DNA of 64,000 bases from Anaerolineales bacterium (GTDB lineage Bacteria; Chloroflexota; Anaerolineae; 4572-78; J111), in NCBI GenBank assembly GCA_020634935.1, contig JACKAT010000013.1, positions 1-64,000 of the forward strand. The letters run 5' to 3'. Below, piece by piece: positions 35,301 through 43,973 of this stretch (its first letter is position 1; each line of letters starts with the position of its first letter). A program made the translations under genes and the position numbers. The notes beneath the pieces were generated by a model. It did not search any database. It had not been told where the DNA came from and worked only from the letters and a program-made list of their open reading frames with translations.

Positions 35301-36392
35301 ATGGCTAGCCCTCCTCCAAAAAGGACGCGCAGATTTGTCAGCTTGCACTTAAAGTTGCTGCTGCTTTTTACGCTGTTATTTACCGTTGTTTTTGCCCTGG
35401 CTTACTACTGGTTTTACACCTTTGCCACCAATCAAGCTATCCGCCGCATTGGTGAAGATTTAAGGGATACCCTAGTTGGCGCTGCCGCAGGCATCAATGG
35501 TGATCAACTGATTGCTTTGTATGAAACCGGTCAGCCAAATGAGGCCGGTTTTACGGATGATCCTCGGTATCAAGCCCAAATCGACTGGCTTGATACCGTT
35601 CACAAGGTCGAGCCGCGAGCCTGGTTATATACCTATCTCAAGGGCAACCAACCCAACGAGATGATTTTCATCACCGACCTCTTTTCCCGCTATAACACCG
35701 ATAAAGCGGCCGGTTTTCAAGAGCATTACATTGCCGATAATGTTGTCCCCCCTTATGCCGGCCTGCAAGATACAACCCTCGATCTTCATCCGTACACCGA
35801 TAAATTTGGTAGCTGGATTTCCGGTTATACGCCCATCCGCAATTCGGCGGGGGAAGTCGTAGCCGGTCTAGGCATCGATTTTCAAGCCGATTATGTCGCT
35901 CAAGTGCAGCAAGCCATCATTAATAGTATGCTGATGGCCTTTGCCATTACCTATGTTATTTTATTTATTTTAGTTTTTATGGTTTCGAGATTTTTTACGC
36001 GGCCTATCGTCAACTTAACCAGTATCGCCGAGCGTATTGGTGAGGGCGATTACCAACAGGACCTAACGGTTCTTCAAAAAGATCAATTCCCGGATGAAAT
36101 TGATAAGCTGGCTGAAGTGTTTGAAATTATGGTGGGGAAGGTGCAACAACGGGAGCAAAATCTAAAGCGACAGGTGGCCCAACTGCGGATCGAGATCGAT
36201 GATGCTAAACGCCAACGGGACGTCAAGAAAATCGTCGAGACCGATATGTTTGCCGATCTACAAGCTAAGGCCGAAGCCATCCGTAAACGACGACGACAAC
36301 AGCTTGAAGTAAAACCTTCAGAAGACGATGAATCGACTGAGACCACGCCAGATGGTCCATCGACTGAAACCCAACCCGGTTTAACCAGTTAA
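35301..36392 (+). CDS. Membrane sensor protein with HAMP domain, no output domain
   Basis: 363 residues. A membrane helix (about 16-38), an extracytoplasmic Cache-like sensor (about 40-208, with DDPRYQAQIDWLDTVHKV and SGYTPIRNSAGEVVAGLGIDF), a second helix (about 210-232) and a HAMP linker (RFFTRPIVNLTSIAERIGEG). A coiled coil follows, then a short conserved segment IVETDMFADLQAKAEAIRKR and an acidic, threonine-rich tail. There is no kinase, cyclase or methyl-accepting domain. Between transporter and ATP-grasp genes, so it may modulate one of these or an unlinked partner. Confidence 0.8.
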   Translation: MASPPPKRTRRFVSLHLKLLLLFTLLFTVVFALAYYWFYTFATNQAIRRIGEDLRDTLVGAAAGINGDQLIALYETGQPNEAGFTDDPRYQAQIDWLDTVHKVEPRAWLYTYLKGNQPNEMIFITDLFSRYNTDKAAGFQEHYIADNVVPPYAGLQDTTLDLHPYTDKFGSWISGYTPIRNSAGEVVAGLGIDFQADYVAQVQQAIINSMLMAFAITYVILFILVFMVSRFFTRPIVNLTSIAERIGEGDYQQDLTVLQKDQFPDEIDKLAEVFEIMVGKVQQREQNLKRQVAQLRIEIDDAKRQRDVKKIVETDMFADLQAKAEAIRKRRRQQLEVKPSEDDESTETTPDGPSTETQPGLTS

Positions 36393-36400
36393 ACGATGCG

Positions 36401-37759
36401 ATGCACGCTCATCTGATTCAAAACGTGCCGGTAGTGGCCATTTGTAATATCTCGGAAACGTTTTACGATTTTTTGAGCCGCGCCAAAGAGGTCACTCTCC
36501 GGGCTGATCTGATCCACGGTGAGCAGTATCGCTGCGACCGCACGTTAATGTGGCTCGGCGATCCGAAATTGGTCTTTGCCACCTTTCCTATTCCCCACGC
36601 CGAAGATTTCTGCCGGCGCTATGACTATCCCGGCACGACATACCTGGCGCCCACCAACCCATCGCCTTTTTTGAGTCTCGATATCATCCGCGAACCTGAT
36701 CTGCTGGCCCAGTTAGTCGAGTATGCTGGGGAGGCCGGGTCGGTCCAGTTGATCCCGTACGCCACTACCCCGCAATTTTTTCAACTCGTTGATCGGCTGC
36801 AAACCGACTACCACCTGACCGTCTTCCTCCCCGAAAGCCCCAGCCGAAACAACCTATGGCTGCGCGATTATATCGACACCAAGGCCGGCTTTCGCTTATT
36901 TGTCTCTCGCTGGCTGGCCAACGCCGATCAACTCTTGCCCGAAGGGATCATTTGCCAAAATCGGCAGGAGGCCGCGGCCGTGGCGCATTGGTTTAGCCTC
37001 AATGGGCAAAACTGTTTGGTCAAAGCCGATCGCGGCGAAGATAGTATCGGCCATTTTGTCATCCACCCTGGCGATTTTGACTCAATTGAAGCTATCCACA
37101 CCGTCCTTAAATCCAATACTTTTCTAGGCGATGAATGGGTCACTGTTGAGCAGTTGCTGCCTTGTTCGGCTTTACTTTCGCCTTCGCTGGAGTTGTTGGT
37201 TCCCCCTCGGGGAACTGGTGAACCAACAATCACTTATTTGTGTGGTCAACATTTTTTGGAATTTGCCGGAGCGCACGGCATTTGGGTTAGCCGGGAATTA
37301 TATGAAGCCGCCTGGTACCCAACCCTGGCAACCAGCGGCTTGCAGATTGCCGCCCGCCTACAAGAAATGGGCTATGTCGGGCACTTTGATATCGACACGA
37401 TTGTTGATGATGAAGGTCGCCTTTTTTTAGTTGAAATCAATGCCCGTCGAACCGGCGGCACACACGTCCATGAATTTGCCCAGTACGTCTTTGGCTCCGA
37501 CTATTTGGATAAATTTGTCCTGCTTGGCAACGACTCCATTGATAGCGGTCACATTGTCGATTATAATGAATTGATGCATGTTATTGGCGACTTACTCTAC
37601 CCGATACCGGGGCAAGAGCGCGGCATTGTCATCACCGTTACCTCAGCCCTGGCGGCTCACGAATTTGGTTGTATTGCTATCGCTCAGGCTACGCCGCAGG
37701 CCCTGGCCCTCCATCAAACCCTGGCCGAACGAATTCGTAACGCCGGCGGGCCGAATTAA
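36401..37759 (+). CDS. ATP-grasp ligase with pre-ATP-grasp domain
   Basis: 452 residues. The N-terminal 190 resemble the pre-ATP-grasp domain of peptide-ligase-like proteins. The ATP-grasp core includes CLVKADRGEDSIGHFVI (nucleotide-binding lysine), DEWVTVEQLL and the metal-binding LFLVEINARRTGG. ATP-grasp enzymes join a carboxylate to an amine or other nucleophile through an acyl phosphate. Eight bases after the HAMP gene and 38 before kamA, which makes beta-lysine the obvious candidate nucleophile or acid. Product unknown. The start at 36401 fits the preceding stop and the conserved length. Confidence 0.82.
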   Translation: MHAHLIQNVPVVAICNISETFYDFLSRAKEVTLRADLIHGEQYRCDRTLMWLGDPKLVFATFPIPHAEDFCRRYDYPGTTYLAPTNPSPFLSLDIIREPDLLAQLVEYAGEAGSVQLIPYATTPQFFQLVDRLQTDYHLTVFLPESPSRNNLWLRDYIDTKAGFRLFVSRWLANADQLLPEGIICQNRQEAAAVAHWFSLNGQNCLVKADRGEDSIGHFVIHPGDFDSIEAIHTVLKSNTFLGDEWVTVEQLLPCSALLSPSLELLVPPRGTGEPTITYLCGQHFLEFAGAHGIWVSRELYEAAWYPTLATSGLQIAARLQEMGYVGHFDIDTIVDDEGRLFLVEINARRTGGTHVHEFAQYVFGSDYLDKFVLLGNDSIDSGHIVDYNELMHVIGDLLYPIPGQERGIVITVTSALAAHEFGCIAIAQATPQALALHQTLAERIRNAGGPN

Positions 37760-37797
37760 CATTTATTGTTTAGCTAATATAATTAGGAGGCATCTCA

Positions 37798-39105
37798 ATG
37801 ATTCCCGAGTCAGTTAAAGAGTTACCACGCTCAACCACCCCACTTCAATCCCCTACATCCGTACCTGCGCCCTGGCAAGATGTCCCGGCGGAAAAATGGA
37901 ACGATTGGCGCTGGCAGTTAAGCCACCGGCTTAATACCGTCGAAGATTTTGAACGGGTTATCCGGCTCACGCCCAATGAAAGAAAAGGATTGTCTGCGCC
38001 CGGCTTATTTCGGGTGGACGTAACCCCCTATTTCGCCAGCCTGATCGATCCGGACGACCCTAACTGTCCAATTCGCCGGCAGGTAATTCCTACCGGCGAA
38101 GAGCTAATCCCCTTCGAGGCGGAGATGACCGACCCCCTGGCCGAGGATGAGCACTCACCGGTGCCGGGCGTCGTCCATCGTTATCCTGATCGCGCCGGGC
38201 TGATGGTAACCACCCAGTGCGCCAGCTACTGCCGTTTTTGCACGCGCAGCCGGGTGGTGGGCGATCCTTTTCTCAATTTTGGGCGCGATGATTTTGAACG
38301 GGGTTTAGCCTACATCGCCGCTACGCCGCAAATTCGCGACGTTTTGCTGACCGGCGGCGATGCGTTGGTTTTAGCCCCTCGTGTCTTGGAAGATTTATTG
38401 CAGCGCGTCCGAGCCATTCCCCATGTCGAAGTCATTCGTATGAGTACCCGCGTCCCCATTTTTCTGCCCCAACGCATCAATGAAGAATTGACCTCGGTCA
38501 TCCAAAAATACCACCCCGTATGGATGAACATCAACGTCAATCATCCTCGGGAGATTACGCCTGAAGTGGAAACGGCCCTGGCTCGGCTGGCGAATGCCGG
38601 CGTGCCTCTGGGCAGCCAATCGGTGCTGATGGCCGGCATCAACGATTGCCCTAACATTATCATGGCGTTGATGCACAAGCTGGTTAAAAATCGGGTCCGG
38701 CCCTACTATCTGTATCAATGTGATTTGGTCCAAGGCGCCGGGCACTTCCGCACCCCCGTGGCCAAAGGCATCGAAGTCATGGAAGCGCTGCGAGGCCATA
38801 CCTCCGGCTACGCCGTACCCACGTTTGTGATCGATGCCCCGAGAGGCGGTGGCAAGGTACCGCTAATGCCTAACTACGTCCTTAGCATGTCCGACAGCCG
38901 GGTCGTCATCCGCAATTTTGAAGGCTTTATCAGTACTTACGTACAGCCGCGCCATTATGAAGCCCACGATCCAGCCAACTGCGCCTATTGCCAGTCGCAG
39001 GCCAACGACGCCGGCAAGGATGGCATTTCCGGTCTATTGGCCGGACAGGACCTCATCATCAAGCCTGAAGGCTGGCATGCCCATAATAAAGCAAAAACGG
39101 ATTAG
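37798..39105 (+). CDS. kamA: Lysine 2,3-aminomutase (radical SAM, PLP)
   Basis: Interconverts L-lysine and L-beta-lysine. The 435-residue protein has the radical-SAM cluster motif CASYCRFC (C141, C145, C148). The residues that bind the lysine side chain in the clostridial enzyme (D293 and D330) and the PLP lysine (K337) align at D309 (QCDLVQG), D346 (VIDAPRG) and K353 (GGGKVPLMPNY). The offset of 16 is constant, which favours lysine over glutamate. A long N-terminal and a CxxC C-terminal part (NCAYCQSQ) are present as in full-length KamA; EpmB is shorter. AGGAGG precedes the ATG. Last gene of the transporter-sensor-ligase set. Confidence 0.92.
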   Translation: MIPESVKELPRSTTPLQSPTSVPAPWQDVPAEKWNDWRWQLSHRLNTVEDFERVIRLTPNERKGLSAPGLFRVDVTPYFASLIDPDDPNCPIRRQVIPTGEELIPFEAEMTDPLAEDEHSPVPGVVHRYPDRAGLMVTTQCASYCRFCTRSRVVGDPFLNFGRDDFERGLAYIAATPQIRDVLLTGGDALVLAPRVLEDLLQRVRAIPHVEVIRMSTRVPIFLPQRINEELTSVIQKYHPVWMNINVNHPREITPEVETALARLANAGVPLGSQSVLMAGINDCPNIIMALMHKLVKNRVRPYYLYQCDLVQGAGHFRTPVAKGIEVMEALRGHTSGYAVPTFVIDAPRGGGKVPLMPNYVLSMSDSRVVIRNFEGFISTYVQPRHYEAHDPANCAYCQSQANDAGKDGISGLLAGQDLIIKPEGWHAHNKAKTD

Positions 39106-39330
39106 CTAGTTCAAACTCCGGCGGGATGGCCTTCGAGGTTTCAGCAACCTCGGAGGCCCGAGCAGCCGACATTTCCTCTGGCGCACGACTCATCGCGCCA
39201 AAACCCCCATCCAACATGAGAAAATTCTTAATCTCTTCTTACTTCTTTTTCATGATTGCCTCATATAATCAAGTCATACCTGATAAAAATCAAAATGAAG
39301 CCAATTGGCTTTATTCGAACGAGGATTTTG

Positions 39331-39762
39331 ATGAGTCAATCCAAAAAGAAACCCTTTCTCAACCGCAAAGAAACCCAATCCCTGCTGACCACCTTAAAAG
39401 TGGCCACGACCGCCGGAGCCTTGAGCCTGACTCTCGGTGGCTGGGGATTATTGGCTCAACTGGAAAGTGCTCAGGCCGCCGTTAATCAGCCCGTAGAGAT
39501 AGCAGCCGTCAGTACCTCAGTTTCAGCCGAAGCGACCGCCCGGCCAACACCACCACCACCACCTACGCAGCGGACAACAATAAGATTAGATGTAGTTCAG
39601 TGGGTGCAAGACGTTCAGGGCCGATCGGTGGCCGTAGTCCGCGATAAGCGGGGCGCGCTCTGGTACGTGATGGGCAGCGATGTGCCGCGTCTGGAGCAAG
39701 GGCAATCACCGCTGGTGCAGCCGCAATTGGTCCGAACGACTACTCGCACCCGGGGATCTTGA
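39331..39762 (+). CDS. Small secreted proline-linker protein
   Basis: 143 residues from the ATG at 39331 (GAACGAGG upstream); an earlier in-frame ATG at 39256 is less likely. A twin-lysine start and hydrophobic stretch (VATTAGALSLTLGGWGLLAQ, ending AQAA) look like an export signal. A linker TARPTPPPPPTQ leads to a compact C-terminal domain of about 55 residues with VQWVQDVQGRSVAVVRDKRG. I do not recognise the domain. It overlaps the weak upstream start of apbE and probably belongs with the redox genes that follow. Confidence 0.7.
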   Translation: MSQSKKKPFLNRKETQSLLTTLKVATTAGALSLTLGGWGLLAQLESAQAAVNQPVEIAAVSTSVSAEATARPTPPPPPTQRTTIRLDVVQWVQDVQGRSVAVVRDKRGALWYVMGSDVPRLEQGQSPLVQPQLVRTTTRTRGS

Positions 39763-39770
39763 GGCCAGCT

Positions 39771-40748
39771 ATGACAATGACCGAATTCGAGCATCATTTT
39801 CGGGCTATGGGGACCGAAGTCGGGCTGTGGCTGTGGTCTCGCCACGAACCGCAAGCGCGGCAAGCCCTGGCCGACATTGAACAATTCTTCGCTCAAACTG
39901 AGGCTCGCCTGAGCCGGTTTCAACCTGAGAGCGAATTATCACAACTCAACCGATCCGCCGGTCGTCCGTTTGCCGCTTCGCCCCTATTATTCGAACTGGT
40001 TGAGACCGCCCTAGCCTGGCGAGAGCGTACGGCTGGCATCTTCGATCCGACGGTTCTCAAGGCGCTTATGGCTTATGGGTACGATCGCTCCTTCGAACAA
40101 ATAGGCGAACGCCTGAATCGAGATAACATCTCTGCGCCAACCATCTCGTCGCTGAAACCGGTTCAAGTTAAGCTGAACCGAGCCGAACAGACGATCACCT
40201 TGCCGCCGGAGGGGGGGCTCGATTTGGGCGGCATAGCCAAGGGCTGGGCCGTCCAACAAGCAGCGCAGCGTTTGGGACAACATGGCCCGGCGCTGGTTGA
40301 TGCGGGCGGCGATATCGCCTGTATCGACCGTCCACCCTCCGGCTCACCCTGGCTGGTCGGCCTGGCTGACCCTCACCGGCCCGAAATTGATCTGGCAACA
40401 TTGACGCTCAGGAATGAAGCGGTCGCCACCTCCAGTATAGCTCGGCGGCGCTGGCGTCATCAGGGTACGGACGCCCACCATTTGATCGATCCGCGCACCA
40501 GCGCGCCGGCGCTGACCGATTTGGTCAGCGTGACCGTCATCGGACCGGCGCTGCCCGCAGCAGAAATTCATGCCAAAGTGACCCTGATCTTAGGGCAAGA
40601 ACAAGGATTAGCCTACCTGGCGGCCCAACCGGCTCTATCAGCTTTGCTGGTTACATCTGACGACCGCCACCTACTTTATGGTTCTTTTGAGAAGAAAGCT
40701 TATGTCTACTCGACCAACTTCGCAAACACATTTATCAACTGGGTTTAA
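39771..40748 (+). CDS. apbE: FAD:protein FMN transferase ApbE
   Basis: Attaches FMN covalently to threonine in extracytoplasmic flavoproteins. 325 residues from the ATG at 39771; a TTG at 39759 overlaps the upstream stop and is weaker. Motifs: FRAMGTEVGLW, LDLGGIAKGWAVQ, ALVDAGGDIACI and the C-terminal ATSSIARRR plus HLIDPRTSAP, all typical. I see no clear lipobox or signal peptide, unlike many secreted ApbE. Overlaps the next gene, a ferric-reductase-like membrane protein. No FMN-acceptor motif protein was seen nearby. Confidence 0.92.
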   Translation: MTMTEFEHHFRAMGTEVGLWLWSRHEPQARQALADIEQFFAQTEARLSRFQPESELSQLNRSAGRPFAASPLLFELVETALAWRERTAGIFDPTVLKALMAYGYDRSFEQIGERLNRDNISAPTISSLKPVQVKLNRAEQTITLPPEGGLDLGGIAKGWAVQQAAQRLGQHGPALVDAGGDIACIDRPPSGSPWLVGLADPHRPEIDLATLTLRNEAVATSSIARRRWRHQGTDAHHLIDPRTSAPALTDLVSVTVIGPALPAAEIHAKVTLILGQEQGLAYLAAQPALSALLVTSDDRHLLYGSFEKKAYVYSTNFANTFINWV

Positions 40749-41391
40749 GATTCTAAACGGTCTCCTGATCGTCGGCGCGATCGGTGCTTTTGTTGTCGTC
40801 TCGCTGTACGGATTGGTTGCCCTGAGCCAGTTTCTACCCCAGACCAGCGACAAAGCCTACTGGTTCATCTCCCGCAGCAGCGGCGTGTTGGCCTATATTT
40901 TACTCACGCTGGGGGTAATGTGGGGCCTGGTACAAAGCGGTGCTATCTTGCGGCCGACCATTCCGCCCTTACTGGCCCTGGGCCTGCACAGCTTTTTGAA
41001 CTGGGGGGCCTTGGCTATGAGCGCCCTGCACGGGCTTATTCTGTTAGGGGATAACTTCATCAAATTATCCCTGACGGATGTGGCCATCCCTTTCGCCAGT
41101 TCGTATGAACCCCTGCTGGTCGGCCTGGGCGTACTCAGTTTTTACCTAATGCTGCTGCTCAGTTCCAGCTTCTATGCCCGCAAGTGGCTGGGACAAAAAA
41201 CCTTCCGGATGCTGCACTACGCCAGCTATCCGACCTTTTTATTGGTCACCTGGCACAGTATCGCGCTAGGCACGGATAACAGCGTACTGATGCCGCTCTA
41301 CCAGGTCAGCCTGGCTGCGGTAGCTTTACTGACCCTCTGGCGTATGGTCAACTCTCGCCCAACGACTAAAACGCCGGCTCATCGATCTTGA
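40702..41391 (+). CDS. Ferric-reductase-like transmembrane protein
   Basis: 229 residues from the ATG at 40702, preceded by GAGAAGAAAG; an upstream in-frame ATG at 40678 is possible. About six membrane helices of the ferric-reductase-like (FRD/MsrQ) fold. Candidate haem-ligand histidines lie in LGLHSFLNWG, SALHGLILLG, MLHYASYPT and VTWHSIALG. No flavin or NADPH domain. Overlaps the end of apbE by 47 bases, so the two are translationally linked; together they suggest electron transfer to an extracytoplasmic flavoprotein. Confidence 0.85.
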   Translation: MSTRPTSQTHLSTGFKILNGLLIVGAIGAFVVVSLYGLVALSQFLPQTSDKAYWFISRSSGVLAYILLTLGVMWGLVQSGAILRPTIPPLLALGLHSFLNWGALAMSALHGLILLGDNFIKLSLTDVAIPFASSYEPLLVGLGVLSFYLMLLLSSSFYARKWLGQKTFRMLHYASYPTFLLVTWHSIALGTDNSVLMPLYQVSLAAVALLTLWRMVNSRPTTKTPAHRS

Positions 41392-41417
41392 TTGGTCCGG
41401 CTGCATGCGTGTATAAT
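41388..41417 (+). promoter_or_regulatory. Candidate promoter of the OmpR/HK pair
   Basis: TTGATT (41388-41393), 18 bases, TATAAT (41412-41417), about 29 bases before the regulator start. It overlaps the stop codon of the upstream gene, so the regulator may be expressed both from here and by read-through. Confidence 0.5.
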
Positions 41418-41446
41418 GACCCAGAATGACTGGCCGGTAAAGCACA

Positions 41447-42127
41447 ATGCGCATCTTAGTTGTTGAAGACGAAACAAATGTGATCGATTTCATCGAACAG
41501 GGCCTGAAAGAAGAGGGCTATGTGGTCGATGTGGCGACCGACGGCGAATTGGCTCTGGAGTTTGCTCAAACCTATCCTTACGATTTGATCATTCTGGATA
41601 TCCTGCTGCCCAAGCTGGATGGCCGCCAGGTGGCCCGCACGCTGCGGGCCAAGGGCAACAGTACCCCCATCCTCATGCTAACCGCGCTCGACGAAGTGGA
41701 AGACCGAGTGACCGGCCTCGATAGCGGTGCGGATGACTACCTGATTAAACCATTTGCCTATCGAGAGCTATTAGCCCGTATCCGGGCTCGCACCCGCACC
41801 TACAGCGGCGACAGCGCCATGGCCAACGAGCTGCAAATAGCCGATTTGAGTCTGAACCGACTCACCCGTCTGGTCAAACGAGGTGATCTTGAAATTGAGC
41901 TAACGACCAAAGAATTTGCTTTGCTGGAGTTCTTTATGCTCCATCCCGGCCAAGTTTTGAGTCGGGTTCAACTGGGCGAACACGTTTGGGGCCACGACTA
42001 TTACAACCAATCGAATGTCGTTGATGTTTATGTGGGCTATTTGCGCCGAAAAATAGATGATGGACAGGCCAGACCGCTGCTTCATACCGTGCGGGGAGTT
42101 GGCTACAGACTTTTGGCCGAGGGCTAA
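41447..42127 (+). CDS. OmpR/PhoB-family response regulator
   Basis: 226 residues. Receiver with the DE pair in VVEDETN, phospho-acceptor D51 in LIILDILLPKLDG and K in YLIKPFAYREL, then a winged-helix DNA-binding domain (LTTKEFALLEFFMLHPGQVLSR, VVDVYVGYLRRKID). Four bases after its stop comes the histidine kinase, so they form a cognate pair. The signal and targets are unknown; the redox genes immediately upstream are candidates. Confidence 0.92.
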   Translation: MRILVVEDETNVIDFIEQGLKEEGYVVDVATDGELALEFAQTYPYDLIILDILLPKLDGRQVARTLRAKGNSTPILMLTALDEVEDRVTGLDSGADDYLIKPFAYRELLARIRARTRTYSGDSAMANELQIADLSLNRLTRLVKRGDLEIELTTKEFALLEFFMLHPGQVLSRVQLGEHVWGHDYYNQSNVVDVYVGYLRRKIDDGQARPLLHTVRGVGYRLLAEG

Positions 42128-42130
42128 ACC

Positions 42131-43525
42131 ATGACCTTGCGCGGGCGGCTGGCCTTGGTCAATGTAATCGTCTTGCTCATTGCCCTGTTGTCCCTGGCGG
42201 CTATTGTTCTCAACCAACTCATTCACGACCTATACGAACAGCTTGATCAGGAGTTGGCTCAGATCGGGGTCCAAGAACTCCGCCGGGTCAAAATTATCGC
42301 CGGCGCCCCCCACTTTCCCCATACCGACCGGCAGCGACCGCCAGAGATAGGGGGGGCCGGCTTTATCCGCCTGGTTGACCAACAGGGTCACGTCACAGAC
42401 GGTCTGGGCCATTACACCACTGTGCCGGTATTGCCTCAGGCGCTCGTTCCCCCACCGCAAGGCCTGGCCCTAAATCAGACCGACGAGACCGGCCTGCCTT
42501 TACGCGTTTATACCCTGCCCCTCTTGGCCAACAACCAGATAGTCGGTTATCTACAAGTCGCTGATAATCGAGAAGAAATTGAGGAAACGCTGGCCGCTGT
42601 GCGTCGCAGCTTGCTGATTGGCATCCCGCTGGCGCTGATCACTTCCGGGCTGCTCAGCCTATGGGCGGCCCGTCAGGCACTACGCCCGCTGACCCGGATG
42701 ACCCGCAGCGCCGCCGCCATCAACGCCGAAGCGCTGGCCGAACGCCTACCCGTCCCCCAAGCCAAAGATGAGGTCCAGGCGCTGGCCCTCGCCTTCAATG
42801 CCACCTTGGAGCGATTAGCGGCGGCCTTCACCCGCCAGCGCCGTTTCACCGCCGACGCCTCCCACGAACTCCGTACGCCCGTTACGGCCATCCTGGGCCA
42901 GGCCGAATTTGGCCTAAACCGGCCCCGGACGCCGGAGGCGTACCAGGCTATTTTGAGCCGCATCCAAAGCGAAGCCGAACGCATGCAGCGTCTCATCGGC
43001 CGTATGTTGACTCTGGCCCGGGTGGAAAGCGGCCGCCAGCCGCTAACGATAAGCCCAACCGATATCGTCCCCCTGATCGAGACCGTGATTGATACCTTTC
43101 AACCGCAGGCGGCAGCCAAAGGGTTAAGCCTGACGGTGGCTGCCCCCCCGACCTTGACCATCGTCAGCGACGCCGACAGCCTGACCCAGATTCTCATCAA
43201 CCTGCTCGAAAACGGTATCACCTACACCAACCAGGGGCAAGTGGCTCTGACGGTCACGGCGGTCCCCGAAGGCGTTCAGCTTGTCATTCACGATACCGGC
43301 CCGGGCATTCCCTCTGAAGATTTACCCTATATCTTTGAACCATTCTACCGCGGGGATAAATCGCGCAGCCACGGCGGCGGCAAGGTAGGCTTAGGTTTAG
43401 CCCTCAGTCACGAACTGGTGCAGTTGTTGGGCGGCCGCCTCGAAGTCGCCAGCCAGCCCCAGGTCGGTACGACGTTCACCCTCACCTTGCCGGCCAAACC
43501 ATCAGGCGCTCTGACCAACAATTAG
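42131..43525 (+). CDS. Sensor histidine kinase
   Basis: 464 residues: membrane helix (about 8-30), extracytoplasmic sensor of about 130 residues, second helix (about 160-180), HAMP (ALRPLTRMTRSAAAINAE), HisKA with FTADASHELRTPVTAILG and a complete HATPase_c (NLLENGITYTNQG, DTGPGIPSEDL, GGGKVGLGLALS). All catalytic boxes are present, in contrast to the hybrid sensor at 29796. Partner of the OmpR-type regulator just upstream. Confidence 0.92.
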   Translation: MTLRGRLALVNVIVLLIALLSLAAIVLNQLIHDLYEQLDQELAQIGVQELRRVKIIAGAPHFPHTDRQRPPEIGGAGFIRLVDQQGHVTDGLGHYTTVPVLPQALVPPPQGLALNQTDETGLPLRVYTLPLLANNQIVGYLQVADNREEIEETLAAVRRSLLIGIPLALITSGLLSLWAARQALRPLTRMTRSAAAINAEALAERLPVPQAKDEVQALALAFNATLERLAAAFTRQRRFTADASHELRTPVTAILGQAEFGLNRPRTPEAYQAILSRIQSEAERMQRLIGRMLTLARVESGRQPLTISPTDIVPLIETVIDTFQPQAAAKGLSLTVAAPPTLTIVSDADSLTQILINLLENGITYTNQGQVALTVTAVPEGVQLVIHDTGPGIPSEDLPYIFEPFYRGDKSRSHGGGKVGLGLALSHELVQLLGGRLEVASQPQVGTTFTLTLPAKPSGALTNN

Positions 43526-43820
43526 CCAGGAAAAGCAGACCGCCGACTATTTCCAAAGGAGTCTGACAGGCTCACTTGAGACGACAACGAGAATGAAAAT
43601 GTATTGGAGCGACAAAGCTTGCTTTGTCATCAACGTTGGGATCAAAGTAAACTTTGAGGCTCCGGGGCTGTATTTTCAGAGGAATCTGACAGTCTCGATT
43701 GAGACGACGCCGACGATGAAAATCGTGCTTTTGTTCGTAGTAAGCCCTTTAGGGCTATGTCATCGCTAAAGCGATCACTACGAGCCTTTATTTTCAGAGA
43801 GGAATTGGTCGCACCAAAGG
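43526..43820. repeat. Composite repeat block (two UTR elements around a CAAAG palindrome)
   Basis: Order: ATTTCCA...TGAAAAT element (43549-43600), the GGAGCGACAAAG...CTTTGAGGCTCC palindrome (43606-43663), a second ATTTTCA...TGAAAAT element (43672-43723) and a palindrome TAGTAAGCCCTTTAGGGCT / AGCGATCACTACG near 43738-43783. A third ATTTTCAGAGAGGAAT left end lies at 43790. Unlike the similar block before ppc, no gene follows on the plus strand, only the SDR relic on the minus strand. Confidence 0.75.
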
Positions 43821-43960
43821 TTAGCAGGTCAACCAACCGCAATCGGTCGGTACAATCGCGCCGTGCATATAGCGGACCGCGTCCGAAGCCAAAAAGACCA
43901 CAACCCCTTTTAGATCATCCGGGGTTCCCCACCGACCGGCCGGAATTCTGCAGCACGTCA
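43821..43960 (-). pseudogene. C-terminal relic of a short-chain dehydrogenase
   Basis: The minus strand reads RIPAGRWGTPDDLKG, then VVVFLASDAVRYMHGAIVPT and DCGWLTC before a stop at 43821. This is the standard SDR C-terminus (compare RIPxGRWGxPEDLxG and the usual final xDGGW). The frame has no start and the N-terminal 200 residues are missing; the match fades at about 43960, 13 bases from the end of eda. An SDR such as KduD/gluconate dehydrogenase commonly accompanies kdgK and eda, so this is probably the ruined third gene of that operon. Confidence 0.8.
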
Positions 43961-43973
43961 TCCCTATTTGATA

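Noticed and set aside
37798..39105. Glutamate 2,3-aminomutase or EpmB
   Set aside because: The two aspartates that recognise lysine are present where the glutamate enzyme has lysine and asparagine; EpmB is shorter and no EF-P or epmA is nearby.
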